The translations under genes and the position numbers were made by a program. The notes under the pieces were generated by a model, which was given only the letters and a program-made list of their open reading frames with translations, ran no database searches and was not told the origin of the DNA. From Chrysochromulina tobinii (Eukaryota > Haptophyta > Prymnesiales > Chrysochromulinaceae), in assembly GCA_001275005.1 (NCBI GenBank), contig JWZX01001005.1:1-11166 (forward strand): DNA of 11,166 nucleotides. The letters run 5' to 3'. This document shows, in pieces, positions 6,808 through 11,166 of this stretch; the first letter of the stretch is position 1; every line of letters starts with the position of its first letter.

Positions 6808-6808
6808 C
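6777..6808. repeat. flanking direct repeat, copy B
   Basis: Plus-strand caatctcactcccgcgagagcatcttcgtacc. It is the counterpart of copy A on the other side of the minisatellite. On the minus strand it encodes the last residues (TKMLSRE, stop) of the WW frame and carries donor-like GTACGA and GTGAGA sites. Confidence 0.75.
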
Positions 6809-8416
6809 GGGGGCCTTCTCGTCGCCGTCACCCGTAGGCCTGAGGCCGAGGCCGAGCTTGAGGGCGCCGTTCTGGGCGCTGCCGCCCGGGCTGAGGGCGC
6901 CGTTCTGGGCGCCGTCTGAGCCGAAGCTGACGCGCGGCGCCGTCCCGGCGCGGCGGCTGCCAACGCTGCTGTGGGCGCCGCCGCTGCCGCCGCTCATGTT
7001 GGTGAACGGTCGTGAACGGCCGCCGGTCGCAAGCACCTCCTCATCAGCGCTCGGCGGCACCGACGAGGAGACAGTGCCATCGGACGCGAAGCGCACGCTG
7101 CCAGCGCTTCCGGAGCTGTGAGTGTGAACGGAGCTGCTCATCGCGGCGGGCGCGGCAGGGATTGCATGCGTGGTGGTCGACACACCACGTGCCGACACTG
7201 GCGGTGTGAAGGGCAGGCTCAATGGCGGTGGCGGTGCGAAACCCAACGGCAGCGTCGTGGCGAGCGCCGCGCGCACTCGCCCCTGCCTCGCCGCCTCCGC
7301 CGACGCCTCCGTCGACGAAACCGTCGACGAAACCGTTGACGAAACCGTCGACGACGCGGCGTGTTGGGCGCCGTTGGCTGTTTCACGTCGCACGCCCTCG
7401 GCGCTGAAGCGCACGAGACCAGCCGTCAATTCCAAGGTACGCGAGGGCGGCGGTGGCGGCGGATGGCCGGCTGCGCCAAGCCGAGGCGGCGTGCCGAGGA
7501 CCTCGTACTCCGACGCGGGAGGGTGTGCACGTGAGTGTGAACGCGAGCGCGTGGCGGCTGGCGAGGAGGGGGCTGGGATCAGCAGCGACGAGGCGCCGTC
7601 GCCCAGATCGCTAGCCAGATCGAGATCGCTAGCCAGATCGCTCATTGGGCGCAGCCCTCCCGCGTTACTGGCGGCCGCGGGCCAGTGGCGCACGGGCCCC
7701 GCCAGAGGTTCACGTGTCGGAGAGAGGCTATGTCCCTGGTCCGTGTCCACTGGCTGCCAGCGGCGCACGGGTGAGGGTGCTCGCTTGGTCGCCGCGCCGG
7801 CGAGCACCGCCTGCTTGTTCGCATGCTCACCGAAGAGGCGCTCGAGCTTAGCGGCGGAGCTGCGCGTGTCTGTGAACTGCTGCGCGAGCACGACGACCGC
7901 CTCAGGCACATTCGACGCACCGTCGGGCGGCACGACGGCGTCGGGCGGAGCTGGCCAATCCCACCGCCTCTCGTTCAGCTCCGTGTTGTAATAGTAGGTG
8001 CGGCCCGCCTCCGTCTGGGCCTCCTTCCACCCGTTGGGCAGCGGCCTCCACTCCGGAGCTGGATTGGTAGCGGCAGCATCGGCGGTGGAGGCTGAAGGAC
8101 GCGGCCGCTCTGGGCTCGCGTTTGCGTGCTTCCGTACTCTCTGGGCAGCAGCAACTTCGTAGACCCACTTTCCATTTCGTAATATGGGCGCCTTTTTCGG
8201 CTTGCCTTCCTCGTCGACAAGGTTACCCTCCTTGTCGCGCAACTCCCCCTTTGCAATCAGGTCGGCCACAGACTCCTCAGTCTTGGTCATGCCGCCGAGG
8301 TCGCGGCCACGGATGACCAGGCCCGAAGTGGCCAGTGGCGCGATCGCAGCGCACGCGTCGGCCACCGCGGCTATCGCCTTTTTGGTGGAAGGTTGTTGGT
8401 AGACCTGTCGCACCAT
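6782..8416 (-). CDS. WW-domain protein with long disordered C-terminal region
   Basis: 544 aa from the ATG at 8416 (a GTG five codons upstream is unlikely). Residues 1-90 are compact and unassigned, with a charged stretch AKGELRDKEGNLVDEEGKPKK. A WW domain spans about 122-157: LPNGW, GRTYYYN, and second Trp in WDWP 22 residues after the first, giving the WxxP spacing. WW domains bind proline-rich or phospho-Ser/Pro peptides, so this is probably an adaptor. The rest is Ser/Pro/Ala-rich, with SP and SPTR motifs, a six-proline run (HPPPPPPS) and three in-frame repeats. The frame ends 246 bases before the start of the next minus-strand gene, and in-phase splice options suggest it may be the 5' exon of that gene. 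The frame also stays open well upstream of 8416, with an AAATTTCAG acceptor-like motif, so an additional 5' exon is possible. Confidence 0.72.
   Translation of the reverse strand: MVRQVYQQPSTKKAIAAVADACAAIAPLATSGLVIRGRDLGGMTKTEESVADLIAKGELRDKEGNLVDEEGKPKKAPILRNGKWVYEVAAAQRVRKHANASPERPRPSASTADAAATNPAPEWRPLPNGWKEAQTEAGRTYYYNTELNERRWDWPAPPDAVVPPDGASNVPEAVVVLAQQFTDTRSSAAKLERLFGEHANKQAVLAGAATKRAPSPVRRWQPVDTDQGHSLSPTREPLAGPVRHWPAAASNAGGLRPMSDLASDLDLASDLGDGASSLLIPAPSSPAATRSRSHSRAHPPASEYEVLGTPPRLGAAGHPPPPPPSRTLELTAGLVRFSAEGVRRETANGAQHAASSTVSSTVSSTVSSTEASAEAARQGRVRAALATTLPLGFAPPPPLSLPFTPPVSARGVSTTTHAIPAAPAAMSSSVHTHSSGSAGSVRFASDGTVSSSVPPSADEEVLATGGRSRPFTNMSGGSGGAHSSVGSRRAGTAPRVSFGSDGAQNGALSPGGSAQNGALKLGLGLRPTGDGDEKAPGTKMLSRE
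6859..6912 (-). repeat. 21-bp direct repeat with 33-bp period (QNGAL units)
   Basis: tgagggcgccgttctgggcgc occurs at 6859-6879 and 6892-6912, identical in both. It encodes AQNGALSP and AQNGALKL near the C-terminus of the WW frame. Confidence 0.85.
7311..7358 (-). repeat. 12-bp tandem repeat encoding SSTV units
   Basis: Units gtcgacgaaacc, gtcgacgaaacc, gttgacgaaacc and a diverged gtcgacgacgcg. The coding strand gives SSTVSSTVSSTVSST in the disordered part of the WW protein. Confidence 0.85.
7605..7640 (-). repeat. 18-bp perfect tandem duplication encoding DLASDL
   Basis: agatcgctagccagatcg is present twice (7605-7622, 7623-7640). It encodes the acidic DLASDLDLASDL stretch of the WW protein, which may act as a short interaction motif. 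Confidence 0.85.
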
Positions 8417-8541
8417 TTGGACCGCGGACACGCTGAAATTTGGACGTCCGCGCGCGCACCACCTGTCGCGCGACGGAGGCTGTCGGCGCCTTTGGCGTCC
8501 TCGTGCGGAAAATTTGGAAATCGACGGCAGGTAACGCGCTG
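8417..8541. promoter_or_regulatory. short divergent promoter region
   Basis: 125 bases lie between the ATG of the WW gene (-) and the first in-frame ATG of the coiled-coil gene (+). Contents: two ATTTGGA copies (8438-8444, 8512-8518), a third touching the WW start codon (8415-8421), the palindrome GGACGTCC (8442-8449, ACGT core like bZIP sites), CCGCGG at 8422-8427 and a (GC)n stretch. No TATA box is evident. Shared control of both genes is inferred from geometry. Confidence 0.45.
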
Positions 8542-9996
8542 ATGCGATGCAACCGTTGCGGTCCGCGAGTGGACCGTCCTTCGGAATGCTCGACCACGGA
8601 GATGAAGAGAAGTGACACGAAAAAAAGCGCCTTGGTGAGCACGATGGAGGTTGGACTCTTCACGATCGCCGGAAGCCAACCGAGGAGGCAAAGATCTCCG
8701 GGGCGCCAGAACGATGCGAGTGAGGTCGAGTTCTTGCGGCGCGAGGTGTTTGACCTGGAGCGCGTCATCAAGACGCTGCACGCCTCGCGCACGAGCGACA
8801 GCCAGGACCGAGCGCAGCTTGAACGGCGCACCCATGCGGCGCTCGAGGAGAGCGCGAAGAAGCACGCGGCAGCGCTGCGCGAGCTCGACGGCGCACGGGC
8901 GGAGCTGTTCAGGATGCGCGAGGAGCACTCGTACGCCATCAGCTCGGCCTCTGCAGGCGAGGCGGAGACCCGCGTGCTCGCATGCGAGCTTCGCTTGCTC
9001 GCGCTCGAGCTGCTCGACGCCGAAGCGGAGCGTGAGGCAGCGCGCGAGGCTGAGGCGTCGGCGCTGAGCATCGCGCGCACCTACCGGCGTTTCGCCGCCC
9101 AGGGCGCGAGCCGCCTCGACGAGATGCGTGTGGGGATCGAGGAGGTCCAAGTGCGCTTGCAACGGCGAGTCGAGGAGCTGCAGATGGCGAGCCGCGAGGT
9201 GCTCCGGCTGCGCGCGCTGCGCGCCGTGCACGGCTGGAGCGTCGCGCGCGGGCTCAATCGCGCCTTCATGTCATGGCGCTTCATCGTCTTCAGCGCCGAG
9301 CAGCGCGAGGCGGTCGCTCTCCGACTCGAGGCAGCGTACCGGCAGAGAGACATTGAAGCGGCCGCGACGCGGGTGCAGGCGGCGAGCGAGCGGCGGCAGG
9401 CGCGCGAGCTGACGTGCGCGGCCAAGACGCGACTCGAAAGCGAGCAGCGCGAGGCCGCCCTCATCAAGGAGCGCGCCGTCGCATCCGCCGCGGCGGACGC
9501 CGAGAGGCGTGCTCTCGCGGAGAAGCGAGCGGCGACCTTGGCGTCGCAACTAGAGGACTCCCGTCAGACGGTGGCGCGGGTGAAGCAGGCGGGCGCGGCG
9601 GACCTGGCGGCGTGCCGTGAGGAGCTGTCTGCCGCGCGGCACGACACGGCGCGCGCGCGGGAGGCCGAGCGCGCGGCGGCGGCGCAGGCGGCGCAGGCAC
9701 AAGCGCAGCTGGAGTCGTTTCGGATGCAGCTGGCACAGGCGCGTTCTGAGGCCAAGGAGGCCACGGAGGCGAGGCTCGAGGAGAGCAAGACGCGCGCGTT
9801 CCTCGAGCGCGTGCTGCGCGAGGAGCGTGCCCACGCCTCGCACCGTGCGACCGAGGCGACGTTGCTCGTCGAGGCCCTCGAGGAGCTCGGCGTCACTCAT
9901 GAGGATCTCGATGAGATCTCGGCGCGCCTTGGCGGGGCGATCTTCGAGCTCAACTCGTCGCTGCTGGGTCGGGCGCTGCGGGGCGGCAGAGAGTGA
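8542..9996 (+). CDS. coiled-coil protein with an AFxxW (Sfi1-like) motif
   Basis: 484 aa from the first in-frame ATG. A TGA at 8434-8436 closes the frame upstream. In-frame ATGs at 8602 (G at -3) and 8644 (A at -3, G at +4) have better contexts, and the first 35 residues look unlike the rest, so the true start may be 8644. Two long Ala/Glu/Arg-rich helical blocks with heptad-like spacing (about 61-231 and 251-436) are separated by GWSVARGLNRAFMSWRFIVF (232-251). This AFxxW pattern recalls single repeats of centrin-binding Sfi1-type proteins. A final conserved-looking helix (LVEALEELGVTHEDLDEISARLGGAIFELNSSLLGRAL) ends the protein. No catalytic domain is seen. A structural or cytoskeletal/centrosomal role is plausible but inferred only from the coiled coil and the motif. 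Confidence 0.72.
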   Translation: MRCNRCGPRVDRPSECSTTEMKRSDTKKSALVSTMEVGLFTIAGSQPRRQRSPGRQNDASEVEFLRREVFDLERVIKTLHASRTSDSQDRAQLERRTHAALEESAKKHAAALRELDGARAELFRMREEHSYAISSASAGEAETRVLACELRLLALELLDAEAEREAAREAEASALSIARTYRRFAAQGASRLDEMRVGIEEVQVRLQRRVEELQMASREVLRLRALRAVHGWSVARGLNRAFMSWRFIVFSAEQREAVALRLEAAYRQRDIEAAATRVQAASERRQARELTCAAKTRLESEQREAALIKERAVASAAADAERRALAEKRAATLASQLEDSRQTVARVKQAGAADLAACREELSAARHDTARAREAERAAAAQAAQAQAQLESFRMQLAQARSEAKEATEARLEESKTRAFLERVLREERAHASHRATEATLLVEALEELGVTHEDLDEISARLGGAIFELNSSLLGRALRGGRE

Positions 9997-10314
9997 GCAA
10001 CTTGGCTCTCAAGGGTCTGCTGGAGCGTATGAGCGCACAGGAGGCTCCCATTGCTTGCAAGTTGCATCGAACCGTTTCCGCTTGGTCGGATGGTCGCGGC
10101 CGGAAGCGGGGTGCGTCCGACACGTCGACGTTTTAAGCCAGTGGCCCCGGAGTCCTGAGACGGCCGCGATTCCCCATAATTTCGAAGACGTTTTTCTTTG
10201 AACACATTCTTACTAACTTCGCTGTATATCTAGTATGTTACGGTTACGTAGGAGCGGTTCTGAGGTCAGGTCGGACCGCTGAGGACATGACGCTTTTTTT
10301 TGCTCAGGAGGTGT

Positions 10315-10340
10315 CCAGAGGGTGTTTTGAGACACCCTGG
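10315..10340. repeat. stem-loop GGGTGT-TTTGAG-ACACCC
   Basis: A perfect 6-bp stem (10320-10325 with 10332-10337) and 6-base loop, extended by CCA/TGG (10315-10317, 10338-10340) across a two-base bulge. It follows a T8 tract by 13 bases. Function unknown. Confidence 0.55.
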
Positions 10341-10403
10341 CGTTAGTACGGGGCCCCCGGAGGCGCGGGGGGGGCGGGGTCACAACGTGTTCAAAACGAC
10401 GCG

Positions 10404-10454
10404 ATCGTGGAACGAAGGTGATTTCATGTCGGCGCATCGTGGAACGAAGGTGAT
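10404..10454. repeat. 19-bp perfect direct repeat
   Basis: atcgtggaacgaaggtgat occurs at 10404-10422 and again at 10436-10454, with 13 unrelated bases between. It matches no coding repeat in the window. Confidence 0.9.
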
Positions 10455-10613
10455 GCCCGAGCTCGTCACCCCTGAGCTCACGCTCGTTCGCGTTGCTGAT
10501 AAGGGCGCTGGACAAGTACGCCTCGGCTCGCACAGCTGCCGAGGCTCGCGTCAACTACCAACTTAAGGGGAATCTGTCGCAGCTGACATGTGTTTTGTCC
10601 AGGTTGGAAGTGA

Positions 10614-10811
10614 TCGCTGTCGGCAGCACGGGTGTCGCGGGACCAATGCTCACCAGCAGCGAATGCGGCAGAAGACGAGATGAATGGCGACGATGAGGCG
10701 TGGAGCGCCGACGCTGCGATAGCGCGCATTGACGCGGGCGTCAAGCGCAGCTGGTTGGCGACGTGTGAGGAGGGCAGCGACGATGGCGACAGTGAGGGTG
10801 AGAGCTCGTGA
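10614..10811 (+). other. possible acidic exon or small reading frame
   Basis: Open frame (ATG at 10680) reading EDEMNGDDEAWSADAAIARI, then KRSWLATCEEGSDDGDSEGE and a TGA stop. Codon choice is GC3-rich and the acidic Ser/Asp/Glu composition is protein-like, but it is only 43 codons from its ATG. A good intron-like segment lies just upstream (donor CAA|GTACGC at 10515, CTGAC, TGTTTTGTCCAG ending at 10602), although splicing there does not lead into this frame before a TGA at 10611-10613. No homology recognised. Confidence 0.2.
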
Positions 10812-10996
10812 GGGCGATCGATGAGGATCATAGAGCGATGGCGAGGACGCTGACGAGGCAGAGAAGGAGGCTGATGGTTGCCGCAGCCGATCGAAGCGCA
10901 GGCGGTTGGTGGCGAGATTGCTCAGCGCACAGTCACTCAGTCTCGCTATGAGTCGAGAAAATTTCATCCGTCGGTCTCACACAAATCTTACTCTCT

Positions 10997-11147
10997 TATC
11001 ATGTGTCTTATGATATTCAGAACTAACATACATGATCTTCTCTGATTTGATCATAATGCCCACGAGAAGTTTCTTTAGGTCACAACATTCGAGAAATTGT
11101 GACGCATGATCTTGAGGTGCGATGAGTCCCCAAGGATGCGATCGTGC
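10997..11147. repeat. cluster of four small inverted repeats in AT-rich DNA
   Basis: TATCAT/ATGATA (10997-11002, 11010-11015), ATGATC/GATCAT (11032-11037, 11049-11054), GTCACAA/TTGTGAC (11079-11085, 11097-11103) and GCATGATC/GATCGTGC (11104-11111, 11140-11147, one G-T pair). The second and third both have 11-base loops. They could fold in RNA or mark repeat-derived DNA. Confidence 0.5.
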
Positions 11148-11166
11148 ATGCCATCACGGTCAAACT

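Larger units (their letters stand above)
9997..11166. other. gene-poor right end
   Basis: No convincing gene. The first 200 bases are probably 3' UTR of the coiled-coil gene. Beyond that are a T8 run (10294-10301), a stem-loop (10315-10340), a G-rich patch (about 10350-10380), a 19-bp direct repeat (10404-10454), weak exon-like acidic frames (10614-10811 and 10834-11013), and from about 10970 a sharp shift to AT-rich DNA with small inverted repeats. The composition shift suggests a different sequence domain such as an intron, UTR or repeat edge. Confidence 0.5.

Noticed and set aside
5811-7121. Long plus-strand frame with an 11-residue repeat (QLSISCPSVVH) through the minisatellite
   Set aside because: The repeat is open in all three plus frames simply because the 11-bp unit contains no stop in that direction. 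The flanks are antisense to the well-supported LRR-GTPase and WW frames and have no recognisable domain.
8277-9231. Two long minus-strand frames overlapping the coiled-coil gene
   Set aside because: Composition mirrors the antisense of Ala/Glu/Arg codons (Ser/Leu/Ala rich) and no domain is recognisable. The plus-strand coiled coil is the better explanation.
10478-10831. Minus-strand frame in the right-hand spacer
   Set aside because: Ser/Ala/Leu-rich composition is typical of random GC-rich sequence, with no domain or good start context.
11117-11145. Hammerhead-ribozyme-like core (GATGAGTCC...GGA...CGAT)
   Set aside because: It resembles CTGATGAG-stem II-CGAA, but the invariant CU before GAUGA and the second A after CGA are replaced, and stems I and III do not form around it.

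Overview
The window looks like nuclear DNA of a GC-rich, gene-dense unicellular eukaryote. It has long GC-rich reading frames, animal/protist-type protein families (polycystin channel, SET methyltransferase, WW domain, LRR plus Ras-like GTPase), no Shine-Dalgarno/operon layout and many micro- and minisatellites inside genes. The closest overall resemblance I recall is to haptophyte or related marine algal genomes, but the lineage is inferred from family types and composition only.

Layout: (1) 2-1246 (+), the 3' part of a polycystin/TRPP-type cation channel cut by the left edge. (2) 1247-1695, a spacer with degenerate TATACGC-rich repeats and inverted repeats. (3) 1696-3018 (+), a SET-domain protein of SMYD-like type without a MYND finger. 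(4) 3019-3553, a spacer between convergent genes, with an AATAAA. (5) 6535-3554 (-), a large protein joining a HET/TIR-like N-terminal domain, a short leucine-rich repeat block and a divergent Rab/Ras-like GTPase. (6) A 20-copy, 11-bp minisatellite at 6561-6780. (7) 8416-6782 (-), a WW-domain protein with a long disordered tail. (8) A short divergent promoter region (8417-8541), then 8542-9996 (+), a coiled-coil protein. (9) 9997-11166, more than 1 kb with no convincing gene; it holds a 19-bp direct repeat, weak exon-like acidic frames and a cluster of small inverted repeats at its AT-rich end.

The most interesting part is 3554-8416. The WW frame and the HET-LRR-GTPase frame lie head-to-tail on the minus strand. 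The gap between them has intron-like ends: GTACGA as donor, CTGAT branch-like motifs throughout the minisatellite, and TTGCCTCCGTAATCAG as acceptor. Splicing there would join the two frames in phase and remove both the WW frame's stop and the in-frame stop just upstream of the second ATG. Both intron borders lie in a 33-bp direct repeat, as expected if the intron arose by duplication of an exon segment. If so, the locus encodes one protein of about 1532 residues (WW - disordered - HET/TIR-like - LRR - GTPase), an NLR/ROCO-like layout. Without transcripts this remains a hypothesis, so the two frames are annotated separately.
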